Shown: positions 26,264 to 36,116, counted from the stretch's first letter. The stretch: DNA of 58,438 bases from Clostridia bacterium (GCA_021203865.1 JAJQAJ010000038.1:1-58438), one strand, 5' to 3'. Notes: a model not told the origin generated them from the letters alone. Made by a program: numbers and translations.

Positions 26264-29041
26264 TCAGTCCGTCAAAATCTCTATGCGACTTCCTTCGTCG
26301 CGGTCTTTGGTGACAACTATCTTCTTTTCTATCCTGTTTTTCAGCTCCGTGACGTGAGAAATTATTCCCACGAGTCTGCCGCCTTCACCCGCGGACAAAT
26401 CACTGAGCGACTTTAGGGCGAGTTCCAAAACATCCTCGCTGAGTGTCCCGAATCCCTCGTCGACGAACATCACGTCGAGCTCTATCCCTCCCGCGAGCGA
26501 CTGTACCTCGTCGGAAAGACCGAGCGCTAGCGACAGGGACGCCTCAAACGATTCGCCGCCGGAAAGGGTCTTGACGGAACGGTGCGTGCCGTTGAAATGG
26601 TCAACCACATCGAGATCGAGACCGGACTGACCTCTCAGATTCTCAGCCTGCTCGCATCTCACAAGTTCGTACTGTCTCCCGGACATCACGAGAAATCGCC
26701 TGTTTGCTTTGGCGAGCACCCTGTCGAAGAATACGGACTGCACATACGCCTCCAAGGTTATCTTCTGCTTTCCCGCAAGCTGTCCGTTCGCGGTCTCAGA
26801 GAGAGCCCTAAGCCACGTGAGTTTTTTCTCCGTCTTTCCGATTTCTTCGATGTTTCCCGATATGTTTTGCTTCACTTTTTCATTTGCGGACACTCTGACG
26901 ACGACCCCGTCTCTCTCCGAAGAAAGCGCTTCCCTCTTCGCGTGGAGTTTCTCCTCTTCCTCCTTTTTTACGGCGATGTCGACGGGTTTGTAATTTTCAA
27001 GGGTTTTTTTCGCCTGTTCGATGTTAGTTTTAAGATCGCGAAGACGGCCCGACTTAATCTCGTAGTCCTTTTTGGCGGCAGCAAGAGCATTATCCATGCT
27101 TTTCATCTGCGCGTCGAAAGACCCTATCTCGGCTTTCGCTTTTTCGAGACTTTCAAACGGCAAACCTTCGGAAACTGAATTTATGGATTCCGAAAGATTC
27201 CTTATGTCAGCATTCTCTTTTATGACTTTACCGGACAGCTCTTTTATGATGGCCGCGTTATTTTTTCTATCGTCATCAAGCGACGATATGCGTTTTTCTA
27301 TCTCGCCGCATCTCGAAATCTTGCGTTCCTCGGCGCTGACAGCCTTGCTTAGTTCGTTAATTTTACCGTCAAGCTCCTTGGCCACACGCTCGAGCATGCC
27401 GCGCGCGTTCTCAAAAGATTCACCGGGGAACATCCTTTCCGCGGCTTTTTTAACACTCTCGAGCTGCGTGTCGTACGCGCCCTTCTTTTTGCTCGCCTCA
27501 GCGCTCGACTCTGACATGCTATCCTTCGCCTTGTCCGCGGCGTTTTTCAGCGCGTCAATCTCTTCCTTCGACGAAACCTCCCCGGTCGTATTCGCGGGAT
27601 GAGGGTGTTCGAGAGCGCCGCACACGGGACAGGGCTTTCCGTCGGAAAGTTCCCGGGCAAGAACGCCGGCCTGGGAATCCATGTAGGCTTTAAATTCCGC
27701 TTCGTACTCACATACCGCCTTGCCCGCGAGCGACTCTTTTTTGACGTAATCGTCCTGAGCCGCGCGAAGGGCCTTTTCACAGCCGTCCAGGGCTTTAAAT
27801 TCGGATACGAGCGAATCAATGTCGTTTCCTCTTTGGGTAAGTTTCTCAATTTCGCCTAGATGTTTCTCTCTTTCCGCCCCGGCGGACGCATAATTTTTCT
27901 TTTCCTCGGCAAGCGCGCTCGTCTCTTCGTCTATCTTCTTTGACCTTTCCTCCGCCTTCTTTAAAGCGTCCTCGTCGGAAGAAAGACATTTTTTCAGACG
28001 CTTAAGTTCGGTCTTCATGTTGCCCAGTTTCTCATAATTCGGGAGCTGGCCCTCTATCTCCGTTTTACGCATCAAAAGTTTTTCCCGCTCCGGCAGCTTT
28101 CCAGTCTCGGCAGCGTATGCGGCCTCCGACTCATTTTCCGCTTTTTCGGCGTCGGGAAATTCTTTCGTCCATTCGTCCAGCATCCTCTGCGTAGTTTTAA
28201 AGTTTTCCGCCGTGGTGATTTCACATTGAACTCTTTTAATCCCCTTATCGTTCGCGTCAATCGCCGCTTTAAGCTCGTTTATGCGTCCGCGGTCGGCCGC
28301 AATCAGAGAATCGATGAGGTCTACGACATCCCCGGCCGGCATGTCACCTTTCCGGGCCTTTTCGACGAGCGGCATCTTCATGGTGTCCCCGGGGCCACAC
28401 ATGATGTCTGAGTACTTGGATTTTAGCGAATTCCACTGTGTGTCATACACTTTTTTAAGTGCGTTGGCCTCCTCTTTAAGCCTATCTTGCAGAAGCTGAT
28501 AATTCTGCGTGGAGAATATCTTACGGAATATCCCCTTCTTCTCATCCGTGGACGCGAGAAGTATCTTCAGAAAATCCCCCTGAGCTATCATGGCTATCTT
28601 CACGAACTGGTCCCTGTCCAGTCCGAGTATCTCAACTATCTTTTTGTCGACCTCGGTAGATTTTGTCATCGGCCTGCCGTCCGGCATGATAAGTTCGGCT
28701 GAGGCGAGTTTTGTCGTCGTGCCGTCTCCCTTCTTTTTCGGCGCCTCGTACGCGGGCGATCTTTTCACCGTGTACCTTTTTCCTTTGTTTTCAAAGGTGA
28801 GCTCCACCTCCGTCGGTGTGTCGGCGGCAGCGTATTTGGAACGGTACATCGTGCCGTCCTTGTTGTCTCCCGACGTCTTTCCGTAGAAAGCGTACGTGAC
28901 AGCGTCAAAAATGGTCGTCTTGCCCGCCCCGGTGTCGCCGGTTATGAGATATATGCCACTCTTTCCGAGTTTGTCGAAATCGACTTCCGTCTTTCCCGCA
29001 TACGGGCCGAAGGCCGACATCACGAGTTTAATCGGTCTCAT
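26264..29041 (-). CDS. sbcC: SbcC exonuclease ATPase subunit
   Basis: A 925-residue SMC-like ATPase of the SbcCD (Rad50-Mre11 type) nuclease, which opens hairpins and cleans DNA ends. Walker A is TGDTGAGKTTIFDA near residue 35; two long coiled coils flank the zinc hook CPVCGALEHPHP near residue 480; the signature LSGGESFEASLSLALGLS and Walker B ELDVMFVDEGFGTLSE are near the C-terminus. The start overlaps the sbcD stop by 14 bases. Length is slightly below the usual 1000 or so because the coiled coils are short. Confidence 0.96.
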   Translation of the reverse strand: MRPIKLVMSAFGPYAGKTEVDFDKLGKSGIYLITGDTGAGKTTIFDAVTYAFYGKTSGDNKDGTMYRSKYAAADTPTEVELTFENKGKRYTVKRSPAYEAPKKKGDGTTTKLASAELIMPDGRPMTKSTEVDKKIVEILGLDRDQFVKIAMIAQGDFLKILLASTDEKKGIFRKIFSTQNYQLLQDRLKEEANALKKVYDTQWNSLKSKYSDIMCGPGDTMKMPLVEKARKGDMPAGDVVDLIDSLIAADRGRINELKAAIDANDKGIKRVQCEITTAENFKTTQRMLDEWTKEFPDAEKAENESEAAYAAETGKLPEREKLLMRKTEIEGQLPNYEKLGNMKTELKRLKKCLSSDEDALKKAEERSKKIDEETSALAEEKKNYASAGAEREKHLGEIEKLTQRGNDIDSLVSEFKALDGCEKALRAAQDDYVKKESLAGKAVCEYEAEFKAYMDSQAGVLARELSDGKPCPVCGALEHPHPANTTGEVSSKEEIDALKNAADKAKDSMSESSAEASKKKGAYDTQLESVKKAAERMFPGESFENARGMLERVAKELDGKINELSKAVSAEERKISRCGEIEKRISSLDDDRKNNAAIIKELSGKVIKENADIRNLSESINSVSEGLPFESLEKAKAEIGSFDAQMKSMDNALAAAKKDYEIKSGRLRDLKTNIEQAKKTLENYKPVDIAVKKEEEEKLHAKREALSSERDGVVVRVSANEKVKQNISGNIEEIGKTEKKLTWLRALSETANGQLAGKQKITLEAYVQSVFFDRVLAKANRRFLVMSGRQYELVRCEQAENLRGQSGLDLDVVDHFNGTHRSVKTLSGGESFEASLSLALGLSDEVQSLAGGIELDVMFVDEGFGTLSEDVLELALKSLSDLSAGEGGRLVGIISHVTELKNRIEKKIVVTKDRDEGSRIEILTD

Positions 29042-30188
29042 CTTTTCCCTCCCATATGTTGCTTATGAGGCTACGCATGTATTCCGCCTGTTCATTCGTC
29101 ATCTCCGCTCCGTACTGCCCCGCGAAGAACTCGGCGAAAAGCTCGAGCGGAGATTTTGTCTTTTCGACGGTCAGGCCTCCGGTCTCACCGCCTCCGGCGG
29201 TTCTTTCGTTCTCGTAATCAAGCCTCAAAAGATTTTTGTAGAACACGCGGAGCCTTTCCATGCCGTTCAAAACGTCGGTATCATCAGTCAAGGTTATGCG
29301 GAAATAATCGCGCTCGGGATCAAACTCCCTATCTATGTAATAACTTCTGGCGGTAATCTCCTCATACTTGCCCTTTATCTCCACCATGTCGCGTTTCGGT
29401 GTCAGCGGCACGAGCCGCACGTCGAGTTCACCTTTTTTGCCAAGCTCGGCAATCGTCACGGACTTATGCTGTCTCGCCTCAGAAAACGAGTATTTGAGCG
29501 GCGTCCCGCAGTATCGTATCCTCTTGTTTCCGCTTTCTATGAACTGCGGGCTGTGGATGTGTCCCAGAGCGACATAATCGAAATCGTCAAAAACGCCCGC
29601 GTCGACGTTATCGAGACCGCCTATCGTCAGCTCCTCAGAATCGCAGGTCTTAGCCCCCGTGACAAACTGGTGCGCGACGAGGACGTTCCTCTCCGCGGCG
29701 TTGACGTTCATGTCGGAGACGGCCACTTTGACGGCGTCGGTGTACGAGTTTATCTCAGCGTCCGGATGCACCGCGCGCACGTTGGAAGGTTTGATGAACG
29801 GCAGAAGATAGACGTTCACGGGCCCGTTTTCGTCCTCCAGAGTGTAACGGACGGTTTTTCCGTCGTACGCGGGACAAATGTGAATGCCGCTCGCTTCGAT
29901 GAGACGGCTGCCGAACGACAGTCTCTCGGCGGAGTCATGGTTTCCCGCGATAACCATGACGGAAATCTTCTTTTTTGAGAGTCCGACGAGAAAGTCGTCG
30001 AAAATCTCCATGGCCTCTGTGGACGGGATCCCTTTGTCATAGACGTCCCCGGCGATGATGACCGCGTCGGGAGCCTCTTTTTCCGTCAGAGCACAAATTT
30101 CATCCAGGATATACCTCTGATCGTCTGTCATGGACTGTTCATGGACCCTTTTCCCGAGGTGCAGGTCCGCAAGATGCATGAATTTCAC
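29028..30188 (-). CDS. sbcD: SbcD nuclease subunit
   Basis: A 386-residue metallophosphoesterase nuclease that partners SbcC. Phosphoesterase motifs occur in order: HLADLHLGKR at the start, IIAGDVYDKG near 47, IAGNHDSAERL near 80, VAHQF and ALGHIHSPQ near 210. The C-terminal part is expected to dock on SbcC coiled-coil bases. First gene of the two-gene unit. Confidence 0.96.
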   Translation of the reverse strand: MKFMHLADLHLGKRVHEQSMTDDQRYILDEICALTEKEAPDAVIIAGDVYDKGIPSTEAMEIFDDFLVGLSKKKISVMVIAGNHDSAERLSFGSRLIEASGIHICPAYDGKTVRYTLEDENGPVNVYLLPFIKPSNVRAVHPDAEINSYTDAVKVAVSDMNVNAAERNVLVAHQFVTGAKTCDSEELTIGGLDNVDAGVFDDFDYVALGHIHSPQFIESGNKRIRYCGTPLKYSFSEARQHKSVTIAELGKKGELDVRLVPLTPKRDMVEIKGKYEEITARSYYIDREFDPERDYFRITLTDDTDVLNGMERLRVFYKNLLRLDYENERTAGGGETGGLTVEKTKSPLELFAEFFAGQYGAEMTNEQAEYMRSLISNIWEGKDETD

Positions 30189-30232
30189 TTAAAAATTTCC
30201 TCCCCTGTCGTTTACGCGATGAATGCCGCCTT

Positions 30233-31252
30233 CTAAATCATCATGACCAAAGACACGGTCAAAGGGATTATGACGACCGATATGATGGTGCCGTTTATGA
30301 ACGTGCACGTTGCGAGATTGGTGTTTCCGTCACACGACTCCGCCATCGCAACTACCGACGACGCCGGGGCCATGGCCATGGCGATGACAGGCGCGAGATA
30401 GACGAACTCCTCGTATCCGTATTCAGCGCCGGACCTTAAAAGTCCTTTGAATAAAAGCCCTATCGCGAGCGTTATGGCGGGCGCGGCTATAAGACGTAGA
30501 AATGACGCAAAATAGGTCTTCATATCGCAGAAAACGTCCCTCATCTTGACGTCGGCAAGACGTATCCCCACGATTATCATTGAGATGGGCGCGGCACTGT
30601 AAGCGAGATACTTGGGGATTATTTGCAAATCCTTCACGGCGTCAATCATGAAGAAGTTGGCCTGGGGGACGAAAAACAGGACGAGCGCCACGGCGGAGGC
30701 GATGATGGACGGATGCAAAAGTATCTTTTTAGCCTTGATTGAGTGGGAATCACCGGTTATGAGATAAACGCCGAGCGTCCAGCAGAGCACCAGAAAGACG
30801 ATGTTGAAGACCATGACATAGATGCAGGCGAGCGCATTGCCGTCGGTGAACGCCTCCACGAACGGCATTCCGAGAAACGCGCAGTTGGAAAACACCGCGA
30901 CAAACGTGAAGATATTCGCCTCATCCCTGTTTTTCCATTTCATGAATATGAGCTTGCAAACCCCAAAGACGACAAGGCAGGCCGCAGCCGATATCGCTAT
31001 GCAAAGCCCGAAGTTACGAAGAAGCCTAAGCTTCGACATGTCCTGGATAATTTCCCAGTCCGCGTCGGAGAACACGCAGAAAGCGTTTATCGATATGGCA
31101 GGCTGACAGACGTAAAGCAAAATATTGGAGAGGGTTTTGGTTCCTCCCTCCCCTATCATTTTGCATTTGCGCAGAATGAGACCCGGCACCATGAACACCG
31201 CGAGCGCGCACATTATTATGAGTGTTTTGAGATACATCGACCCCATGCTCAT
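30233..31252 (-). CDS. AEC family membrane transporter (auxin efflux carrier type)
   Basis: A 339-residue integral membrane protein with about ten hydrophobic helices and the AEC family pattern: conserved N-terminal PGLILRK, a central NCAFLGMPFVEAF segment and a C-terminal half repeating the first. Such carriers export or import organic acids in bacteria; the substrate cannot be told. It starts eight bases after the thyA stop, so it is the last gene of the Nudix-SDR-thyA unit. The start is the first of two nearby ATG codons. Confidence 0.85.
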   Translation of the reverse strand: MSMGSMYLKTLIIMCALAVFMVPGLILRKCKMIGEGGTKTLSNILLYVCQPAISINAFCVFSDADWEIIQDMSKLRLLRNFGLCIAISAAACLVVFGVCKLIFMKWKNRDEANIFTFVAVFSNCAFLGMPFVEAFTDGNALACIYVMVFNIVFLVLCWTLGVYLITGDSHSIKAKKILLHPSIIASAVALVLFFVPQANFFMIDAVKDLQIIPKYLAYSAAPISMIIVGIRLADVKMRDVFCDMKTYFASFLRLIAAPAITLAIGLLFKGLLRSGAEYGYEEFVYLAPVIAMAMAPASSVVAMAESCDGNTNLATCTFINGTIISVVIIPLTVSLVMMI

Positions 31253-31259
31253 GGCACTG

Positions 31260-32090
31260 TCACTCCGCTACCGGTATGTCGTATTTCGTTTCGTCGCATT
31301 TGTAATCGACAAGTTTGAAGCTGTCCGTCGTGAATTTGTAAAAGTCAGTGACGGAAGGGTCCACCCAAAGCTTCGGCGCGGGATACCGCTCATGGGTTAT
31401 TATCTCCTTCACCATGGGGATGTGTCTGTCGTAAATGTGCGCGTCCGCTATGACGTGGACGAGCTCTCCCGCCTTAAGGCCCGACACCTTCGCGAACATG
31501 ATGAGAAGCACGGCGTACTGCACGACGTTCCAGTTGTTAGCCGTCAGCATGTCGTTTGAGCGCTGGTTCAAAATGCCGTTGAGGGTGTCCCCCGACACGT
31601 TAAACGTCATTGAGTAGGCACAGGGGTAGAGGTTCATCTCATGAAGATCGCGGAAATTATAGATGTTCGTCATTATCCTTCTGCTCGCGGGGTTGTTTTT
31701 GAGGTCATAGAGCACCCTGTCGACCTGGTCGAACTCACCTTCCGGATACGCGTCCTTTATGCCGAGCTGATATCCGTACGCCTTGCCTATGCTGCCGTTC
31801 TCGTCAGCCCACTTATCCCATATTTTTGAGTTTAGATCTTTTGTGTTGTTGCTCTTTTTCTGCCAGATCCACAAAAGCTCGTCCACACAGGACTTGAAAT
31901 AAGTCCTTCTTATCGTGAGGATGGGAAATTCGTCGGAAAGGTCGTACCTGTTGACAATGCCGAATTTTTTAACCGTGTGCGCGGGCGTGCCGTCATCCCA
32001 CCTGGGCCTCACCTCCCTGTCCGTGTCCCAGACGCCGCGCTCCATGATTTCGGTCATGTTTGAAACAAAAATATCATCGGCTCTGCTCAT
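31260..32090 (-). CDS. thyA: Thymidylate synthase
   Basis: A 276-residue folate-dependent thymidylate synthase (dUMP to dTMP). The nucleophilic cysteine is in NLYPCAYSMTF near residue 155; SRRIMTNIYN supplies phosphate-binding arginines; LNQRSNDMLTANNWNVVQYAVLL and HIYDRHI match the dUMP and folate sites. It overlaps the SDR stop by four bases. The enzyme oxidises the folate cofactor to dihydrofolate, which the reductase at 20235 would recycle. Confidence 0.95.
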   Translation of the reverse strand: MSRADDIFVSNMTEIMERGVWDTDREVRPRWDDGTPAHTVKKFGIVNRYDLSDEFPILTIRRTYFKSCVDELLWIWQKKSNNTKDLNSKIWDKWADENGSIGKAYGYQLGIKDAYPEGEFDQVDRVLYDLKNNPASRRIMTNIYNFRDLHEMNLYPCAYSMTFNVSGDTLNGILNQRSNDMLTANNWNVVQYAVLLIMFAKVSGLKAGELVHVIADAHIYDRHIPMVKEIITHERYPAPKLWVDPSVTDFYKFTTDSFKLVDYKCDETKYDIPVAE

Positions 32091-32884
32091 TTCTCCTCCT
32101 CAGGAAAGAATCCGTCCTTTTCAGTTTTTTTCCAGCGTCCGGCTATGTAACGCGTCCTCAAAGGCGCCGGCACGAGTCTTGTGAAAAAATTCATGAGTTT
32201 GTTGGCCGCGCCGGGAATGCATTTCTTTCTGTGCCTGTCCGCGGCTTTTAGTGATTTGAAAGCCACATATTCGGGGGTCTTCGCCGCAAGTCTCCCCCAC
32301 GCGCCCTCATTTCTAATATATTCGACGACGTCAGGCCGCGAATAAAACGCGCCGGGAAGCACAGCCGTGACGTATACGCCTTTACCTTTCATCTCCCTTC
32401 TAAGTGACATGGAAAAAGACGTCAGAGCCCCCTTTGACGCGCTGTAAAGCGCGAAATAAGGCATGGGATAAAGACCGCTCACGGACGAAATGTTTATAAT
32501 CTCAAGCGTTTCGGCTCTGTTGCCGATAGCAAAAAGACACATCGATGCCGCCGCCTCGAAATTGGAGCGCACCGTGAAGGTCAAACTTTTCTCCGAGAAC
32601 TTTTCCACCGCTTTCTGGATGTCGGCACCCGCGCAGTTTATGAGCCTGGACACGGGATGCGCGGAAGCTTTCTCGAAAAGCTGACGTCTTTTTTTCGAAT
32701 CCGTAAGGTCAGCGGCGTAATATTCCACATTCGCCCGGGGATATCTATCCATGAGCTCTTTTCTGAGCGCGCGAAGCTTTCCCTCGTCCCTGCCCGTGAC
32801 AAATAGGTCATCACCTCTTTCCAGTGACAGAAGACAAAACGCCCTGCCAAGATACCCGGTCGCGCCGGTGATGAGAGTCCACAC
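32087..32884 (-). CDS. SDR family NAD(P)-dependent oxidoreductase
   Basis: A 265-residue short-chain dehydrogenase. TGATGYLGRAF binds the cofactor, INCAGAD is the NxAG motif, and INISSVSGLYPMPYFALYSASKGAL carries the catalytic Ser and YxxxK. A basic C-terminal tail after residue 215 resembles the DltE/YdfG-like SDR group that acts on lipid or ketone substrates; the substrate is unknown. It shares one base with the Nudix-GNAT stop and overlaps thyA by four. Confidence 0.88.
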   Translation of the reverse strand: MWTLITGATGYLGRAFCLLSLERGDDLFVTGRDEGKLRALRKELMDRYPRANVEYYAADLTDSKKRRQLFEKASAHPVSRLINCAGADIQKAVEKFSEKSLTFTVRSNFEAAASMCLFAIGNRAETLEIINISSVSGLYPMPYFALYSASKGALTSFSMSLRREMKGKGVYVTAVLPGAFYSRPDVVEYIRNEGAWGRLAAKTPEYVAFKSLKAADRHRKKCIPGAANKLMNFFTRLVPAPLRTRYIAGRWKKTEKDGFFPEEEK

Positions 32885-33744
32885 TATTCAAGCTCCATAT
32901 TAAATCCGTCCGCGTAAAAATCGTCAGGTCCGAGTTTCACGCAACCCGTCACTTTGAAGCCCATATGTTTGAAAAACGCCACGGCGTCGGCATTTTCATT
33001 GTCGACGACGAGGACGACGGGCCTTCTCAGGGTGTTAAGCGCCCTTGTCGCGAGTCCCATCCCACGATACTTATTTGATATGAAAAGAAGCGAGAGAAAG
33101 ACCCCCGTCTCACCGCTCTCAGGGGGCTGATATGAATAAAAACCGGCCGCCTCACCGTTCAGAAGAATTACCTTATGGACGGCACCCGACTTTTTTGCGA
33201 GAAAACTAAGCCTTTCCATGTCAAAAATTTTCTCTGAAAGCGCGAGTCTTTTTTCATCGGGGTATATCCCCTCATACGCGTCGTAACACGTTTTCTTACC
33301 CGCCTCGGAAAAAAACCTCAAATCCTCATCCGACTTCGCTTCCCTGATGGTCACAACACCGCTTTTTATGAGTTCGACAATTTCGGCGTCAGCGGGTGCC
33401 CAGCCGTCGGGCGAAAGCTCTTCGACCGGTATCCAAAGCTGCTCTTCATGTTCTTTGAGAGAAAAGTCCGAAAGTCTTCTGCAAAAATATATCGTGAGGT
33501 TTATGTAAAATTCGGGATATTCGTATTCCACGGACGCGGCGACGCCTGTGACCTCCACGGTCATGTCGAGCTCTTCCGCGCACTCTCTCATAATCGCTTC
33601 TTCACCAGTCTCACCGTCATTTATCTTTCCGCCGACGAACTCGAATTTATGCACAACCTCGTCCACGCCGTAGTTTCTTCTCACGGTGAAGAGCCTGCCG
33701 TTCTCGACTATCGCCGCGCCGACAACGTTCAAATATGGTTTCAT
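32884..33744 (-). CDS. Nudix hydrolase-GNAT acetyltransferase fusion
   Basis: A 286-residue two-domain protein. Residues 1-130 are a Nudix domain of the MutT/CTP-pyrophosphatase type with the box GKINDGETGEEAIMRECAEELDM (REUxEE core present, final Gly replaced by Asp). Residues 133-286 are a GNAT domain: FLSLLFISNKYRGMGLATRAL is the acetyl-CoA loop, with an Asn-rich strand VDNENADAVAFFKHMGF. The first part may clean oxidised nucleotides; the acceptor of the second is unknown. AAAGGAG precedes the ATG and a consensus promoter lies upstream; it heads the unit that includes thyA. Confidence 0.88.
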   Translation of the reverse strand: MKPYLNVVGAAIVENGRLFTVRRNYGVDEVVHKFEFVGGKINDGETGEEAIMRECAEELDMTVEVTGVAASVEYEYPEFYINLTIYFCRRLSDFSLKEHEEQLWIPVEELSPDGWAPADAEIVELIKSGVVTIREAKSDEDLRFFSEAGKKTCYDAYEGIYPDEKRLALSEKIFDMERLSFLAKKSGAVHKVILLNGEAAGFYSYQPPESGETGVFLSLLFISNKYRGMGLATRALNTLRRPVVLVVDNENADAVAFFKHMGFKVTGCVKLGPDDFYADGFNMELE

Positions 33745-33770
33745 GACAACTCCTTTAAAATGACAGGAAA

Positions 33771-33799
33771 ATTATAGCCGCCCGCAAGATAATAGTCAA
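33771..33799 (-). promoter_or_regulatory. Promoter of the Nudix-GNAT / thyA unit
   Basis: Reading leftward, TTGACT (33799-33794) and TATAAT (33776-33771) with a 17-base spacer, 27 bases before the ATG. Confidence 0.8.
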
Positions 33800-33860
33800 T
33801 AAAATCGGAAGCCGCGGGGTCAAGGCGCGCCGGCCGGCGATTTTATGTCAAATTTTTGAT

Positions 33861-33889
33861 TTAACATTTGTTCTTAAAAAGTCTATAAT
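33861..33889 (+). promoter_or_regulatory. Promoter of the TauE-acyltransferase fusion gene
   Basis: TTAACA (33861-33866) and TATAAT (33884-33889) with a 17-base spacer, 45 bases before the TTG start. Confidence 0.75.
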
Positions 33890-33934
33890 CGTCTCATCGA
33901 AACGATTTTTGGCGCACGCGAAACGGGGGACGTC

Positions 33935-36067
33935 TTGGACAACTCACTGGCTCTTGTAATCATAATATGTCTTTTGGCCGGCATAGGCGCCGGCGTGTCC
34001 ACAGGATTCGCGGGGCTTTCAGCCGCCACTTTCATATCCCCCATGCTCGTGACATTTTTGGGTGTGGACTCATTCACGGCGATAGGCATAGCACTCGCCT
34101 CGGACGTCCTCGCGTCGGCTCTGTCCTCCGTGACATACATAAAACACAAAAACATACAGATAAAAAACTGCGTGCCTCTTCTCGTCTCGGTGCTTGTATT
34201 CACGGTGGCGGGCACCGTGGCGAGTTATTTTTTCACTGTCACATCTGTCGGTGAAACCATAATGAACTATTGGACGATAATCGTTTCACTCATACTCGGC
34301 GTGAATTTTTTCGTCAACCCCATGAGAAGAGATTATTCGAAGGACAACAGGTTCACGCACCGTCCCCTGCCGTCCATCATATGCGGCGCGCTCATAGGCT
34401 TCATTTGCGGCTTCCAAGGCACAGGCGGAGGACTTTTGATGCTCTTCGTGCTCTCGGTGCTTTTGGGATATTCACTCAAATCCGCGGTCGGGACGTCGGT
34501 TTTCATAATGACGTTCACAGCTCTCATCGGCGCCGTGTCGCATTTCACAATGCAGACCTTTTCCTTCAACAGGCAGTCATGGATATGTCTCGCCATATGC
34601 GTCGTCGTGACACTCGCGGCCGCGCAGATTTCGGCGCCGATAGCAAACAGGATACGGACGGCGAGGTGTTCCCTCATAATCGGCGTCATGCTGAATGTCG
34701 CGGGGATAGGCATGTTCGCCGTAAAAATATACCAGGGGAAAAGCGCGCTCCCTCTCGGCGGATACATTGCACTCTGGGTGATTCTCGCCGCCTTCGCGGG
34801 ATTCCTTATTTGGCTTTTTGTCAGGGCGATAAAAATAACCAACAAGTCCTATGACAACAAGGTCGTGGAGCATTCCTTCATGCATAAGATGGCGTGGTAC
34901 GTGTCCCGTCCGGTGGTGAAAAGAAGGCTTAAAAAGCAGTGCGACTTCAGAACGGAAAAACTTCCCAAAATCAAGGGGAATTTCCTCATGGTCGCAAACT
35001 ACACAACTCAGAGTGACATCCTCATGGCAAGCCTTGCCTCCGGAAGGCAAATGTACTTCGTCGCATCAGAGACCGTCACGAGGATAAGACGTTTCCCCGC
35101 TCTCAACTACCTCTTCGGTCCCATAACACTCTACAACTCGGAAAAAGACATAAAGGGCGTGAAAGAGGTTTTGAGAAGGCTGCGCGCCGGACACAACGTC
35201 TGCATATTTCCCGAAATCAACCGTTCGTATAACGGAGAAACGAGGAAAATAAACGGAACACCGGGAAGACTTTGTCAGAGTGCACGCTGCACACTGGTCA
35301 CATACCGCATATCCGGCGGATATTTCTGCAATCCCGGCTGGGGAGAGACGAAACGCCGCGGACCGATGGAAGGTGAAATAGCGGGGATATACTCCCCGGA
35401 AGAGATAGAGAAAATGACCGCAGATGAGATCGCCGCCGTCATAAACAGGGACATCCACGTCAACGCGTATGAATGGCAAAGAGAGAAGATGTACACCTAC
35501 ACCGGTAAAAATCTTGCCATGGGCATAGAAAACTATCTTTTCATCTGCCCCGTCTGTTCATCATACGACACAATCACGGCGAACGGAGACTCGTTCAGAT
35601 GTGTTCGTTGCGGCATGAACGGCAGATTCAACGACAAAGGCTTCATAGAGGGGGACACCCCATACACCACCGTCTATGATTACGCCAAGTGGATGAAAAG
35701 AAAATTTAAGCAGGACACCGAAGAAAAAGACGTCACAGAACCCATTGTCGAGGCAGAGGACGTCTTGCAGTATGAGATTGACAAATTTCACAAACCAATC
35801 GTGCTCGCTTCGGGAAAGCTCACGGTGTACAAAGACAGGATAGATTTTTATCCGAAATGCGACGAGGGAAGGCGCGGCATGTTCATCGAATGCCAATACC
35901 GTTTCGACAGCATAATGGGAATGAGCCTTTCATCCGGCGAAAACGCGTTCACCATGACCACGGAAGACCACCGCCACATAGGCTTCTTCGCGAAAAATCT
36001 GCATGCGTTAAGATGCAGGTGGCTTTTCGACACCGACAAAAAAAGGACATCAGACGCCGGAAGGTGA
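33935..36067 (+). CDS. TauE/SafE-like membrane domain fused to PlsC-like acyltransferase and zinc ribbon
   Basis: A single 710-codon frame starting at TTG with GGGGGA four bases upstream. Residues 1 to about 300 are a TauE/SafE-type anion exporter domain with about eight helices, and repeated GxGxGxxxG motifs (IGAGVSTGFAG, GFQGTGGGLL). Residues 330-500 resemble lysophosphatidate acyltransferases: the FPEINRSYNGET motif near 425 matches the family FPEGxRS, but the HxxxxD catalytic motif reads NYTTQSD at 355-361, with Tyr in place of His. A four-cysteine ribbon (CPVC, CVRC) spans 538-560, and a C-terminal beta-rich domain of unknown role follows. Acyltransferase activity is therefore uncertain. 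It is transcribed alone. Confidence 0.85.
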   Translation: MDNSLALVIIICLLAGIGAGVSTGFAGLSAATFISPMLVTFLGVDSFTAIGIALASDVLASALSSVTYIKHKNIQIKNCVPLLVSVLVFTVAGTVASYFFTVTSVGETIMNYWTIIVSLILGVNFFVNPMRRDYSKDNRFTHRPLPSIICGALIGFICGFQGTGGGLLMLFVLSVLLGYSLKSAVGTSVFIMTFTALIGAVSHFTMQTFSFNRQSWICLAICVVVTLAAAQISAPIANRIRTARCSLIIGVMLNVAGIGMFAVKIYQGKSALPLGGYIALWVILAAFAGFLIWLFVRAIKITNKSYDNKVVEHSFMHKMAWYVSRPVVKRRLKKQCDFRTEKLPKIKGNFLMVANYTTQSDILMASLASGRQMYFVASETVTRIRRFPALNYLFGPITLYNSEKDIKGVKEVLRRLRAGHNVCIFPEINRSYNGETRKINGTPGRLCQSARCTLVTYRISGGYFCNPGWGETKRRGPMEGEIAGIYSPEEIEKMTADEIAAVINRDIHVNAYEWQREKMYTYTGKNLAMGIENYLFICPVCSSYDTITANGDSFRCVRCGMNGRFNDKGFIEGDTPYTTVYDYAKWMKRKFKQDTEEKDVTEPIVEAEDVLQYEIDKFHKPIVLASGKLTVYKDRIDFYPKCDEGRRGMFIECQYRFDSIMGMSLSSGENAFTMTTEDHRHIGFFAKNLHALRCRWLFDTDKKRTSDAGR

Positions 36068-36086
36068 GACATAAATTTTTCCGGAC

Positions 36087-36116
36087 ATGAAAAAAGGCCG
36101 CAGGGCCGCTTTTCAT
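36087..36116. terminator. Convergent hairpin between the TauE fusion gene and the suf operon
   Basis: ATGAAAA (36087-36093) pairs with TTTTCAT (36110-36116), with an inner GGCC/GGCC stem and a 2x2 internal loop. Located between convergent stop codons, it may end both transcripts. Confidence 0.55.
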
